DNA from: Bradyrhizobium cenepequi
GTDB lineage: Bacteria > Pseudomonadota > Alphaproteobacteria > Rhizobiales > Xanthobacteraceae
Length of the DNA stretch: 64,000 nt
Direction of reading: 5' to 3'
Assembly (NCBI RefSeq): GCF_020329485.1
Contig: NZ_JAGKJI010000021.1
Coordinates: forward strand, 1-64,000
Position numbers and translations under genes: made by a program
In this document: piece after piece, positions 1-8,548 of the stretch
How the letters are laid out: each line of letters begins with the position of its first letter
Position numbering within the stretch: position 1 is the first letter of the stretch
The notes under the pieces: generated by a model
Told to the model about the DNA's origin: nothing
What the model saw: only the letters and a program-made list of their open reading frames with translations
The model's database searches: none

Positions 1-138
1 ATGATGACCGTGCCACCCATGGGCCGAACAAACAGCCGTTTTGTAGATGGGTCTCATCCTCAGGGCTTCCTCGCCGCAAGCATGCGGAATGTGGGTCCGG
101 ACCACACCAGTCCGACCGGATATGAGGTGATGCAGTGA
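1..138 (+). CDS. Short ORF of unknown function at window edge
   Basis: An open frame of 45 codons runs from the first base to a TGA at 136-138. It may be a small gene or the 3' end of a gene that begins before the window. No domain or signal peptide is recognised and no ribosome binding site can be judged. The following 140 bases, up to the palindromic repeat, hold nothing I recognise. Confidence 0.22.
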   Translation: MMTVPPMGRTNSRFVDGSHPQGFLAASMRNVGPDHTSPTGYEVMQ

Positions 139-280
139 GCTGCAGAAATCTTCGGAAGCCAATCCTCGCCCGGAACACGGTCGGCGCGCTGCGCTACGCA
201 TGGCTCCGCGCGCCGCCCTCGCACCGTGCCAACCTCACTCAAGCCAATCGAAAGGCCTTGACTCACAAATCCCCATATGA

Positions 281-357
281 GGGTGGGCAAAGCGAAGCGT
301 GCCCACCTTCTCTTGCACCGACCGTGAATGGTGGGCACGCTTCGCTTTGCCCACCCT
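281..357. repeat. Intergenic palindromic repeat pair (GGGTGGGCAAAGCGAAGC type)
   Basis: The segment 281-307 reads GTGGGCAAAGCGAAGCGTGC and 330-357 is its near-exact inverse complement, so a long hairpin can form. A related inverted pair lies at 8496-8533. It sits just downstream of the Hpt gene (minus strand) and could act as a transcript end. This is a dispersed intergenic family, not a gene. Confidence 0.75.
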
Positions 358-366
358 ACGGCGGCG

Positions 367-948
367 TTACTCCGCCGGTGCGATGCTCGGCGCGAGGATG
401 GCTTCGAGATGCTCGGGACGGTCGCGGTTGACCTTGAGCAGGAATTCATCCGCGATGCCGCGGAGCTGCCGGCTGAGCGCGCCTGCCATCACCGCGGTGT
501 CGAGCTTGGTGCGCTCGCGCACGATCGCCTGGATCGCGTTGATGTGGTGGGCGATCAGCTCCGGCGGCACCTGGTTGAGATCGGGGGCATGCTCGATGAT
601 GCGGCACAGGCTTTCGGCGGCGGCGCCGGCGGAGGGGAATCCGAAGGTCGCGGCGTCGCCCTTGATGTCATGGGCAGCGCGGAACAGCTCTTCGCGCGTC
701 TCGTGGGAGAAGCCGCGGCGCAGCACCATCGCATGCGCGGCCGAGAGCCGGTCGGCCTCGATCGTCATCCATTGCTTGAATTCGCCGGAGAGATCTGCAA
801 GCGCCTGCTCGGCGCGCGCGACCGGATCGTCGTGGTCGATGTCGGGAGGGATGCGGCGCAGTACGTTGCGCAGCGGGTTCGGCTGCGTAATCACATGGTG
901 CGTGGCGAAGGTCTTGATCTCCACCGAGCCCGGTTTCTCTTTCGCCAT
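367..948 (-). CDS. Hpt (histidine phosphotransfer) domain protein
   Basis: This 193-residue protein carries a single Hpt domain at about residues 50-165. The motif AAHDIKGDAATFGF contains the phosphoacceptor His93 in the usual H-x-x-K-G-x-A context. No membrane segment or catalytic kinase domain is present, so it should relay phosphate between partners in the cytoplasm. A good AGGAGG ribosome site precedes the ATG. The CheY-like gene ends 19 bases upstream on the same strand, which suggests a two-gene operon in which regulator and Hpt exchange phosphate. The pairing is inferred from proximity. Confidence 0.9.
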   Translation of the reverse strand: MAKEKPGSVEIKTFATHHVITQPNPLRNVLRRIPPDIDHDDPVARAEQALADLSGEFKQWMTIEADRLSAAHAMVLRRGFSHETREELFRAAHDIKGDAATFGFPSAGAAAESLCRIIEHAPDLNQVPPELIAHHINAIQAIVRERTKLDTAVMAGALSRQLRGIADEFLLKVNRDRPEHLEAILAPSIAPAE

Positions 949-967
949 GACGACCTCCTGGTGCCGC

Positions 968-1513
968 CTAGATAGCGGAACGTGCCTTATCGAGCAGCGA
1001 CGGCTGTTGCATCACTTCCATCTCGCCGCCGACGCGGCGCTCGGGCCCGATATAGGTGTTGCTGGTGTTGCGGCGGCGGTCCGGGCCGAAATAGGTCTTG
1101 GTCTTGATGAAGGGGCGGGGATTGGCGACGACGTTGAGGATGCGCTGGTAAAGTCCCTTGGCCGAGATCGGCTTGGCCAGGAATTCTGTGACGCCGGCAT
1201 CGCGCGCCACTGTGACGCGGCGCTTCTCCGAATGCGCGGTCAGCATGATGATCGGCGCATAAGGATTGGCGTTGGATTCCGGCTGCCGGATCATTTGCGC
1301 GAGCTCAAGCCCGTCGAAGATCGGCATCGACCAGTCGGTGATGACGATATCGGGGACGTAGTGGGTGTACATTTCAAGCGCAGTGGCGCCGTCTTCCGCC
1401 TCGTAGACTTCGCGCGCGCCGAACGAGTGCAGAAGCGTCCGCAGGATGCGGCGCATGTGCGGATTGTCGTCGCAGATCAGAAACCGCAGCTTGTTGAAAT
1501 CGATGCGATACAT
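968..1513 (-). CDS. CheY-like single-domain response regulator
   Basis: The 181-residue protein is a receiver domain (about residues 8-125) with the acidic pair D15-D16, phosphoacceptor D60 in DIVITDWSMP, T92 and K114. A C-terminal tail has two similar GP(D/E)RR motifs (YFGPDRRR and YIGPERRV). The start at 1513 (MYRIDFNKLRF) was chosen over an upstream ATG at 1552 because family homology begins there. There is no output domain, so it probably acts through protein contacts. It lies immediately upstream of the Hpt gene, its likely phosphorelay partner. Confidence 0.88.
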   Translation of the reverse strand: MYRIDFNKLRFLICDDNPHMRRILRTLLHSFGAREVYEAEDGATALEMYTHYVPDIVITDWSMPIFDGLELAQMIRQPESNANPYAPIIMLTAHSEKRRVTVARDAGVTEFLAKPISAKGLYQRILNVVANPRPFIKTKTYFGPDRRRNTSNTYIGPERRVGGEMEVMQQPSLLDKARSAI

Positions 1514-1606
1514 GTCCCGCCGGCCCCAACGGCATTGCCCACCGTTAACCATATCGCCATGCCGGTTAAGGAAAGGTTTCGTGGCGCGGGGCCGGGCCGA
1601 CCAGCT

Positions 1607-2386
1607 TTAGTACCCGAACTGCTCGCGCAGGATGCGCTCTTCCAGACTGTGGCCGGGGTCAAACAGCATCCGCATCGAGATGGTCTTGTCGGTCAGCACC
1701 TCGACACGGCTGACGTCGCGCACTTCGTCATGGTCGGCGACCGCCGCCACCGGGCGCTTTTCACCCTCGAGCACCTCGATCACGACGAACGCCGAATTCG
1801 GCAACAGCGCGCCGCGCCAGCGCCGCGGGCGGAAGGCGCTGATCGGAGTCAGCGCGAGCAGGGCGGCGTTGATCGGGATGATCGGTCCCTGCACCGAGAG
1901 GTTATAAGCGGTCGAGCCGGCAGGCGTCGCGACCAGGATGCCGTCGGCGATCAATTCCGACATCCGCTCGTGCTCGTCGATCAGGATGCGCAGGCGCGCG
2001 GCCTGGTAGGTCTGGCGGAACAGCGCGACTTCGTTGATCGCGTGATGCAGGTGCACCGCGCCATGGATGTCGGTGGCGCGCATCAGCAGCGGGCTGATCA
2101 GGGATTCCCGCGCCTCGGCCAGCCGTTCGCGCAGATTGTGGGTCGAGTATTCGTTCATCAGGAAGCCGACGGTGCCGCGATGCATGCCGTAGATCGGCTT
2201 CCCCGTTCGCATGTTGGCGTGCAGCGTCTGCAGCATCAGGCCGTCGCCGCCGAGCGCGACCACGACGTCGGCGTCTGCCGCACTGCAATTGCCGTAGAGC
2301 CCGGCCAGTTGCGCCAGCGCAGCCTGCGCCTCGGCGCCGCCGCTCGCGACGAAGGCGATCTTCTCATAACGCTCGGGAATGGTCAT
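1607..2386 (-). CDS. nadK: NAD kinase
   Basis: The enzyme phosphorylates NAD to NADP with ATP in the cytoplasm. The 259-residue length is typical. The GGDG nucleotide motif is at residues 46-49, the conserved NE pair at 118-119 (HHAINEV), and the glycine-rich ADGILVATPAGSTAY segment at about 147-161. Together these identify the family with little doubt. The gene is monocistronic or first of a small minus-strand set; the response regulator starts about 90 bases downstream. Nothing looks damaged. Confidence 0.96.
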   Translation of the reverse strand: MTIPERYEKIAFVASGGAEAQAALAQLAGLYGNCSAADADVVVALGGDGLMLQTLHANMRTGKPIYGMHRGTVGFLMNEYSTHNLRERLAEARESLISPLLMRATDIHGAVHLHHAINEVALFRQTYQAARLRILIDEHERMSELIADGILVATPAGSTAYNLSVQGPIIPINAALLALTPISAFRPRRWRGALLPNSAFVVIEVLEGEKRPVAAVADHDEVRDVSRVEVLTDKTISMRMLFDPGHSLEERILREQFGY

Positions 2387-2569
2387 TGCACGACAAGCTC
2401 GGCCCTGGTTGCGCGCGGTTCCGCGCCGCGCCCGTCTATACAGCTTGGCCGCGCTTGTCGAGATCAGAAGACCGGCATTTCGGGGTCACAAAAGGGGTTG
2501 GGCGGCGGTCCGACGCGGTCGCCGCGACACAATTCCGTAGTGATCAAGGTCGGCCCGGCCCTGCGACCA

Positions 2570-4780
2570 TCACTTCTCCTGCAGGGTGCGGATCGGCTCC
2601 CAGCCTGTATCCAGCGGCTGCGCAGCCATCTGCTCGGCGCGCTCCTGAAACAGGGCGGCCGGCTTGTCGGTTGCAGCCGAGCGGCTGAAAGCCTCGGTGG
2701 CGAGGTGGAATTTGCCGGCGCGCCAATGCGCGAGTCCGTCACCATAGGCCTTGATCAGCCCCTGCTGCGCCTCCGACAGCTCGTCCGACCGCGCCACGAG
2801 CTCATAGATCTTCAACGCCTGGTTGCGTCCCTTGACGCGGACTTCGTCGAGCTCGCGCCAGGCAAAACCGCTGCCCGCCAGCGCCACCGTCGCATCCGAG
2901 GCGATGATGGTCGTACCGTAGAACTTGTTGGCGCCTTCGAGCCGTGAGGCGAGGTTCACTGCGTCGCTCATCACGGAGTAATTGAAGCGCCGCCGCGATC
3001 CGAAATTGCCGACCAGCGCCTCGCCGGAATTGATGCCGATGCGCTGCGTCAAGGGATGCTCGCGGAAGACTGGCGAGGTGGCGTTGAGTTCGGCAAGGCG
3101 CGTGCAACAGTCGAGCGCCGCGCGCGTCGCGTTTGCGGCATGATCAGGATCGTCGGCCGGCGCGCCGAACACCGCCACGATGGAATCGCCGATATATTTG
3201 TCGACGTAGCCGCCCTTGGCCTCGATGACATCGGTCATGTCGGAAAGATATTCGTTCATCAGCGACATCAGCCGGTCCGGCGGCATGTTTTCGGCGATCG
3301 CGGAAAATCCCGCGATGTCAGAGAAGAACACCGTGACCTCGCGCGTCTCGCCGCCGAGCTCCGGCAGCTTCTTCGACGACAGCATGCGGTTGATGACGTG
3401 CGGGGCGAGGTAGAGCGCGAAGCTCTTCTGCAGGAGCCGGCGGTCGCGGTCGGTGACGGCGAAGCGAAGGCCGACCATCGCGGCAAGCGCAGCCATGCCT
3501 GCCGTGAACGGCTCGACCAGCGGCAGCGCCAGCGCGTGAGTGAAGGCAAAGGTCGCGCTGGCGAGCCCGAGCGCGCTGACGGCTGCGAAGGAAAGGACGG
3601 CGGCGAGCGGCCTGAATAGGCGTGCCGCCGTCGCAGCCAGCGCGGCGAACAAAAATGCGATCAGGAACGTCGGCAGCCGGCCGAGCTCGATTGCCGCGTT
3701 GCGGGTGATCAGATTGTTGACGGCGGTCGCGTGGATATAGACGCCCGCGATGGTGCTGCGCGCGATGCTCGGGGCGGCCGGCGGACTGACGTCGGGTGCG
3801 CAGCGCGGGAGAGGGCGCCTGCCGTTGCCTGCGGTGGCAAATCGTTTGGATGTCGCCTGGCGGTCTTCGATGTCGAGCACGGTGCCGATCAGGACGACCT
3901 TGCCGTCAAACCAGCGCCGGAAATAATCCTTCTCTCCCTTGGCTGCGCAGGCGCGCAGGTCGGCGAAGGAGAAGGTCGGGATGTCGTCCGAACCGCCGGC
4001 AAAATTCAGCGTCATCGTGTTCGTCACCGGGCTCGGAATCCGGTAGCCGGCCAGCGTCATGTTTCCGCTGGCGTCGATGTCGGGTGTGGCGCCCTGCGCC
4101 CGCGATGCCAGTTCGAGCGCCATGCCGGAAATCTTTGCGTCGCCGACGATAAAGGTCAGTGGTATCCGCCGCACCGTGTCGTCACTATCGGCATGAACGT
4201 TGAGCGGACGGATGTTCTGCTGCTGGCGCACGGCGACGCGCTGGCCGGGGGAGGGAAGGATCGGCTGGTCGCCGCGCAGGATCTCACCGAGCACGACCTT
4301 GCCGGATGTGGATGCGGAGGCAAGCGCACGCAGGAAGTCGCGATCGAAGCCCCGGACCTTTTCGCCCAGCACGCCCTCGCCGAACGGAATCTGCGACAGC
4401 TCGATCGAGGTCGGGATCACCAGGTCGAAGCCGACGACCCTGGCACCGCCATCGATGATAGCGCCGAGTACGCGCCCGATCTCGCCGGTCCAGGTCAGCG
4501 TGGGCGATCCCTTGAACGGCGCCGCGCGATAGCTTTCCTCGTCGATCGCGACGACGACCGCAGGCGAGGCGGCAGGATCTGGCGCACTCGCGAACATCTT
4601 CCAGCGCAGCGCGGTCAGGATGTCGAGCGACAGGCCGCGGATCGGCTCGAGCGCGGGCGAGAGCGAGATGGCGGCGCAGACGAGCGCGATCGCGGCGACC
4701 GTCATCACCTCGCGCGCGGTGCGCCCGATGCTCAAGGTCGTGGGCCCAGGCTGGAAGATCGGGACGAATTGCATCCGCAA
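2570..4780 (-). CDS. CHASE2-domain adenylate/guanylate cyclase
   Basis: This 736-residue membrane protein has an N-terminal TM helix (about 25-45), a periplasmic CHASE2 sensor domain (about 55-345), a cluster of TM helices (about 350-430) and a class III cyclase domain (about 480-665). The cyclase motifs FSDIAGFSAIAE and KYIGDSIVAVFGAP supply the two metal-binding aspartates, so it is expected to make cyclic nucleotide. Sequence alone does not settle cAMP versus cGMP. The FecR-domain gene lies upstream on the same strand, 180 bases away. FecR-CHASE2 cyclase pairs are a known gene neighbourhood. Confidence 0.92.
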   Translation of the reverse strand: MRMQFVPIFQPGPTTLSIGRTAREVMTVAAIALVCAAISLSPALEPIRGLSLDILTALRWKMFASAPDPAASPAVVVAIDEESYRAAPFKGSPTLTWTGEIGRVLGAIIDGGARVVGFDLVIPTSIELSQIPFGEGVLGEKVRGFDRDFLRALASASTSGKVVLGEILRGDQPILPSPGQRVAVRQQQNIRPLNVHADSDDTVRRIPLTFIVGDAKISGMALELASRAQGATPDIDASGNMTLAGYRIPSPVTNTMTLNFAGGSDDIPTFSFADLRACAAKGEKDYFRRWFDGKVVLIGTVLDIEDRQATSKRFATAGNGRRPLPRCAPDVSPPAAPSIARSTIAGVYIHATAVNNLITRNAAIELGRLPTFLIAFLFAALAATAARLFRPLAAVLSFAAVSALGLASATFAFTHALALPLVEPFTAGMAALAAMVGLRFAVTDRDRRLLQKSFALYLAPHVINRMLSSKKLPELGGETREVTVFFSDIAGFSAIAENMPPDRLMSLMNEYLSDMTDVIEAKGGYVDKYIGDSIVAVFGAPADDPDHAANATRAALDCCTRLAELNATSPVFREHPLTQRIGINSGEALVGNFGSRRRFNYSVMSDAVNLASRLEGANKFYGTTIIASDATVALAGSGFAWRELDEVRVKGRNQALKIYELVARSDELSEAQQGLIKAYGDGLAHWRAGKFHLATEAFSRSAATDKPAALFQERAEQMAAQPLDTGWEPIRTLQEK

Positions 4781-4791
4781 TGGATGCTGTG

Positions 4792-4913
4792 CTCCCTCTC
4801 CCGCTTGCGGGGGAAGGCGGGGCGGGGGTGTCTCCGCGATTCACGCTGTCCGAGCGTGGGGAGAGAGCCCGCACCCGGCGCTACGCGCCGACCTCCCTCG
4901 CAAGCGGGAGAGG
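4792..4913. repeat. Long intergenic palindromic repeat (CTCCCTCTCCCGC type)
   Basis: The left end CTCCCTCTCCCGCTTGCGGG and right end CTCGCAAGCGGGAGAGG are inverse complements. The centre carries a second palindrome around GGCGCTACGCGCC. A diverged member of the same family occupies 61431-61557. It sits between the FecR-domain gene and the cyclase, so it may modulate read-through within that pair. Confidence 0.75.
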
Positions 4914-4960
4914 TGAACTGAGTTCGTGGCGGGACCGCTTCAACCAAATGACGTCAAGCT

Positions 4961-5629
4961 CTAATTCATCCGCAGCAGGCGGCCGACGATTGGTGTGGCG
5001 CCGGGTTTGGCTTGCGCGTCGACGCGGAACACGATCTGCGACGACTTGAACGTGGCGGCGTAGAGCCCGCCGGGGACCAACGCGCCGTTCTCCCGGGCGA
5101 AGTCGAAGAACCTGCCCTTGAGCTGGGTGCCGCCGAGATCAACCTGCTGACGCTCACCGGGCACATCGAGACGCCGCACGATCAGCCTGCCGCGTCCTTT
5201 CGCCTCCACGAACGGTGAAGCGCCGTAGAGGGTGAGCTGCGGCTCCGGCAACGCGGTCTTGCTGGCATCGACGCTGCGCAACACGGTGGCGGCAACGGCG
5301 CTGGTCGCCTGCGTCGTGGCATGCGTCTGATTGGAATCGCAACTGATCTTCTCGCCCTTGACGTCGGCAAGGTGCACGACGCTCTCCTCGGTGCCGACGA
5401 TCACGGTGCCGATCCCGGTGATGGTTTCGCGCCGGCAGGATGTCATATAGCTCAGCACGATCGAGCCGCCGTCGCCGATCTTGATCACGGTCTTCGGGAC
5501 CACATAGTCCATGAACTCGGCGCCGGTGACCTTGCCTTGCACGTCCTCGACGACGGCCACCGGCGACCCGGCCGCGGCCGGCGAAACCAGCGCCAACAGG
5601 CCGACACAAATGGCAATCGCTCGTTTCAT
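4961..5629 (-). CDS. Exported FecR-domain protein
   Basis: A 222-residue protein with a clear Sec signal peptide (KRAIAICVGLLALVSPAAA) and a FecR-like region covering about residues 25-120 (VEDVQGKVTG, GDGGSIVLSY, GIGTVIVG, VHLADVKG). It lacks the anti-sigma N-terminal part of true FecR sensors, so the domain here is probably a periplasmic ligand-binding module. It precedes the CHASE2 cyclase on the same strand, which suggests that the two form a signalling pair across the envelope. The ligand is unknown. Confidence 0.8.
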   Translation of the reverse strand: MKRAIAICVGLLALVSPAAAGSPVAVVEDVQGKVTGAEFMDYVVPKTVIKIGDGGSIVLSYMTSCRRETITGIGTVIVGTEESVVHLADVKGEKISCDSNQTHATTQATSAVAATVLRSVDASKTALPEPQLTLYGASPFVEAKGRGRLIVRRLDVPGERQQVDLGGTQLKGRFFDFARENGALVPGGLYAATFKSSQIVFRVDAQAKPGATPIVGRLLRMN

Positions 5630-5925
5630 TTCGGGAACCCCTCGAACGGTAGAATTTCGTTAGTCGCGGCGGCACGGTTTTTGGTTTCGCGGGATCGAAT
5701 AGTTGGGCTGGCAACCTTGTGGAGGTGACGGATATCACTCAACCGTCCTCGCGGACAACCTGATTGGCGCCTATTGTCGCAGGCCTGTCGCATTCATCGC
5801 GGTGCAAACGGCTGGCGCGATTGTGATTTCCACACCATTCCTCCTGTTGTGTACGACGCCGGCCTGTCGCGGTTTGTGGGTAGAACCCCGCGACAGTCTG
5901 ATTGCGGGACTTGAGGAGACGAGAC

Positions 5926-7515
5926 ATGGCAAGCCGGGTCAGAACGGAGCGCAGCGCGCGCACGCGTGTGATGGTCGCGCTGCTCGCATTTGCGGTCGTG
6001 AGCGGCGCGTGGGCGCAGGATGCGAGCGATAACCCCAAGCCGTCATCACCGTCGGCTTCACCGACAACAGAGATGCCGGCTGGCCGGAAGGGCGGCGCAG
6101 ACCGCACTCCGGCAGGCAATCCGCCCTCGGCGTCCGAGCAGCACCGCCTGCCGCCCGACTCCACGACCAAACAGACCTTGGCGCTGCCGGGACGTACCTT
6201 GGAATTCACGGCCACCGCGGGCTCGATCCGCCTGTTCGATCAGAAGGGCGAGCCGCAGGCCGATATCGCCTATACCTCCTACCAGCTCGACGGCACCGAT
6301 CGGACGAACCGCCCGGTCACCTTCCTGTTCAACGGCGGGCCGGGTGCATCGTCGGCCTGGCTGCAGCTCGGCAGCACCGGACCGTGGCGGATTTCGCTGG
6401 CGGGCGAGGGAGCGGTGTCGTCGGCATCGCCCGAGCTGCTGCCGAATGCGGAGACCTGGCTCGACTTCACCGACCTTGTCTTCATCGATCCAGTCGGCAC
6501 CGGCTATAGCCGTTTTGTCGCGACCGGCGACGACGTGCGCAAGCGCTTCTTCTCGGTCGACGGCGATGTCAATGCGATCTCGCTGGTGGTTCGCCGCTGG
6601 CTCGAGAAGCACGGGCGGCTGCTGTCGCCGAAATATGTCGTGGGCGAAAGCTATGGCGGCATCCGCGGGCCGAAGATCGTGCATAACCTGCAGACCGAGC
6701 AGGGCGTCGGCGTCAAGGGATTGATCCTGCTGTCGCCGCTGCTCGATTTCCGCGAATTCCAGGGCACGAGTTTGCTACAATATGTCGCGAGCCTTCCGAC
6801 CATGGCGGCGGTAGCGCGGCAGAGAAAGAGTCCGGTGACGCGCAGCGATCTTGCCGATGTCGAACAATATGCGCGCGGCGATTTCCTGGCCGACCTTGTC
6901 AAGGGTCAGGCCGACGGCGAGGCCACGACACGGCTCGCCAACAAGGTCGCGGCCCTGACCGACATCGATCCAGCGGTGAGCCGCAGGCTCGCGGGGCGTT
7001 TTGGTGTCTCCGAATTCCGCAGGGAATTCGATCGTCGGAACGGCAAGGTGACCGGGCGCTACGACGCATCCGTCGCAGGCTTCGATCCCAATCCGGATTC
7101 GAGCGTATCCCGCTTCGGCGATCCTTCCGGCGATCCGCTGATTGCGCCGCTGACGAGTGCGGTGGTCGACCTCACCAGAGGCAGGCTGAACTGGCAGCCG
7201 GACGGATCCTATCATCTGCTCAACGGCCGGGTCGCAGGCTCCTGGGATTTCGGCCGCGGGCCAAATCCGGCCGAGTCGGTCTCGCAGCTCCGGCAGATTC
7301 TCGCGCTCGATCCGAAGCTGAAACTCCTGATCGGCCACGGCCTGTTCGACCTTGCTACGCCGTACTTCGGCTCGGCAATGGCGCTCGACCAACTGCCGGC
7401 CTTTGCGAGCCCGGACCGCGTCAAGCTCGTCGTCTATCCCGGCGGCCACATGTTCTACTCCCGCGACACCTCGCGCCAGGCATTCAGAGGCGAGGTCGAA
7501 GCGGTGATGAAGTAG
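5926..7515 (+). CDS. Secreted serine carboxypeptidase-like protein (peptidase S10)
   Basis: The 529-residue protein has a signal peptide ending near VVSGAWAQ, a low-complexity Ser/Pro-rich linker, then an alpha/beta-hydrolase S10 domain. Catalytic residues appear as Ser242 (VGESYGG), Asp475 (GLFDLATPYF) and His508 (YPGGHMFYSRD). NGGPGASS is the typical oxyanion-loop motif. The ATG at 5926 follows a GAGGAGA ribosome site, so the longer in-frame start at 5902 was rejected. It should cleave C-terminal residues of peptides in the periplasm or outside the cell. It stands alone. Confidence 0.93.
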   Translation: MASRVRTERSARTRVMVALLAFAVVSGAWAQDASDNPKPSSPSASPTTEMPAGRKGGADRTPAGNPPSASEQHRLPPDSTTKQTLALPGRTLEFTATAGSIRLFDQKGEPQADIAYTSYQLDGTDRTNRPVTFLFNGGPGASSAWLQLGSTGPWRISLAGEGAVSSASPELLPNAETWLDFTDLVFIDPVGTGYSRFVATGDDVRKRFFSVDGDVNAISLVVRRWLEKHGRLLSPKYVVGESYGGIRGPKIVHNLQTEQGVGVKGLILLSPLLDFREFQGTSLLQYVASLPTMAAVARQRKSPVTRSDLADVEQYARGDFLADLVKGQADGEATTRLANKVAALTDIDPAVSRRLAGRFGVSEFRREFDRRNGKVTGRYDASVAGFDPNPDSSVSRFGDPSGDPLIAPLTSAVVDLTRGRLNWQPDGSYHLLNGRVAGSWDFGRGPNPAESVSQLRQILALDPKLKLLIGHGLFDLATPYFGSAMALDQLPAFASPDRVKLVVYPGGHMFYSRDTSRQAFRGEVEAVMK

Positions 7516-7546
7516 GCGAGAGCCTGCCAGCAGTCCAACGGCGTGG

Positions 7547-7650
7547 ACCCTCATGGTGAGGAGGCGCGAAGCGCCATCTCGAACTATGAGGCCCCGATCT
7601 CGCCCGTGGCCCATCCCTCGTGACGCCGCGCGGCTCCTCGGGATGAGGGT
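7547..7650. repeat. Intergenic repeat (CCCTCATGGTGAGGAGGCG type)
   Basis: The left end ACCCTCATGGTGAGGAGGCG and the right end CTCCTCGGGATGAGGGT are imperfect inverse complements about 100 bases apart, giving a long stem. It lies 30 bases after the carboxypeptidase stop codon and may serve as its transcript end. Confidence 0.65.
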
Positions 7651-7790
7651 CGTGTTTCTTGTCACGCAAAGGAAGTGACGATATTTCGCGGCTTACTTGA
7701 AGTTGCCGATCTTGCGCGACCCGACAGCGATTCTGTCGCATGATGCGCATCATTTCGATGATGCGAAGCTCACGTTTTCCAGAGCCGTGA

Positions 7791-7900
7791 TTGAACCTGA
7801 CGACGTCTGCACTGACTAATTCAGTGCTGGGGATTTCAGGGCCCAGTGACTACCAACGCCACCAAGCATTTTCCATTGCGCTTCGGTGGCGTTTATTTTT
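7791..7900 (+). ncRNA. Candidate small RNA with promoter and intrinsic terminator
   Basis: A promoter-like pair TTGAAC (7791-7796) and GACTAA (7814-7819) is spaced by 17 bases. About 35-75 bases later a stem formed by 7855-7867 and 7880-7893 (AACGCCACCAAGC with GCTTCGGTGGCGTT) is followed by TATTTTT. This would give a transcript of roughly 75 nt, with a further small hairpin CACTGA-CTAAT-TCAGTG near its 5' end. There is no open frame in it. The terminator is clear; the promoter is weaker evidence. Confidence 0.45.
7855..7900 (+). terminator. Rho-independent terminator
   Basis: A 13-bp stem with one bulge and a 12-base loop is followed immediately by the T-rich run TTTATTTTT. The nearest upstream gene on this strand ends 340 bases earlier, so it more likely ends a short separate transcript. 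Confidence 0.75.
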
Positions 7901-8164
7901 GGCGACGCGGGTTCGCCACCCATCGTCCTTCCTCGGCGCGACGAGATCGCCGCCTTTTCCCTCATTCAGGGATGCGGCCGTAAGGCGCAGGCCCGGTTGA
8001 CCTGTAGTCCTACCCCAGTGCTTTTTGTTGCACGGGGCCCACGGGTGCGACCGGCACCCGGCTTTCCCTGCGCCCTCTGCGATCGAAGAGGGTGGAAAGT
8101 GACGCAAAGCTCGGGCAGCACATGCCGCGAGAATGCGGACTCACATCCTTTCCTCACACTCCAA

Positions 8165-8268
8165 CGTCATGCCCGCGCAGGCGGGCATCCAGTATCCGGC
8201 AGCCTTTCGGCTCAAGCACAGCCGTCTCTAGAATACTGGATCGTCCGGTCGAGCCGGACGATGACAGC
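8165..8268. repeat. Intergenic repeat (CGTCATGCCCGCGCAGGCGG type)
   Basis: The ends CGTCATGCCCGCGC and GCCGGACGATGACAG, and the inner pair CATCCAGTAT and ATACTGGAT, form nested inverted repeats. Elements of this design are frequent between genes in Bradyrhizobium relatives; that statement is from general knowledge. Confidence 0.65.
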
Positions 8269-8390
8269 GGAGAGCTGTTTGAAAATTGAATCAGCACTCT
8301 TGTCGTGTGCTCCGCTGCAACCGCTTGCTCGCGCCACAACAACCGCCTGTGGTTGGGTCCCTTGCTTTCGTGGGGACGACAGTCGTAGCA

Positions 8391-8469
8391 TGGGTAGAGC
8401 GCAGCGAAACCATCATTCGCGCCGCTCGCCTCGTTGCGATGGGTTTCGCTGCGCTCTACCCATCCTACG
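8391..8469. repeat. Palindromic repeat (TGGGTAGAGCGCAGCGAAAC type)
   Basis: TGGGTAGAGCGCAGCGAAAC at the left is the inverse complement of GTTTCGCTGCGCTCTACCCA at the right, with a 30-base loop between. It follows the same design as the pair at 281-357. Confidence 0.75.
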
Positions 8470-8495
8470 GATCATCCTGTAGAATCAGAGAAAAT

Positions 8496-8533
8496 GGTGG
8501 GCACGGCGCCAAGTGCACCTTTGCCCACCCTAC
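8496..8533. repeat. Palindromic repeat, diverged GGTGGGCA...TGCCCACC type
   Basis: A shorter, diverged hairpin with GGTGGGCACGGCGCCAAGTG on the left and TTTGCCCACCCTAC on the right. It lies 16 bases from the 3' end of the TPR gene and may help end its transcript. Confidence 0.6.
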
Positions 8534-8548
8534 ACGGCAGCGTCCGCC

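Larger units (their letters stand above)
7516..8548. other. Gene-free intergenic region rich in repeats, with a candidate sRNA
   Basis: About one kilobase without a convincing gene. It holds four palindromic repeats (7547-7650, 8165-8268, 8391-8469, 8496-8533), a perfect palindrome TGATGCGCATCA at 7741-7752, and a candidate small transcript at 7791-7900. Open frames crossing 7886-8482 run through the repeats and look non-coding. Confidence 0.7.

Noticed and set aside
299..2947. An 882-codon open frame on the plus strand antisense to the Hpt, response regulator and nadK genes.
   Set aside because: High-GC DNA gives long open antisense frames. The minus-strand genes are clearly real and this frame has no domain, composition or ribosome site in support.
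3731..4921. A 396-codon plus-strand frame opposite the CHASE2 cyclase.
   Set aside because: It is the complement of a well supported gene; its composition is Arg/Ala-rich and it has no recognised domain.
7886..8482. A 198-codon frame containing sequences such as RHARAGGHPVSGS, often annotated as hypothetical in related genomes.
   Set aside because: It runs through intergenic repeats (8165-8268, 8391-8469) and reflects them, not a gene.
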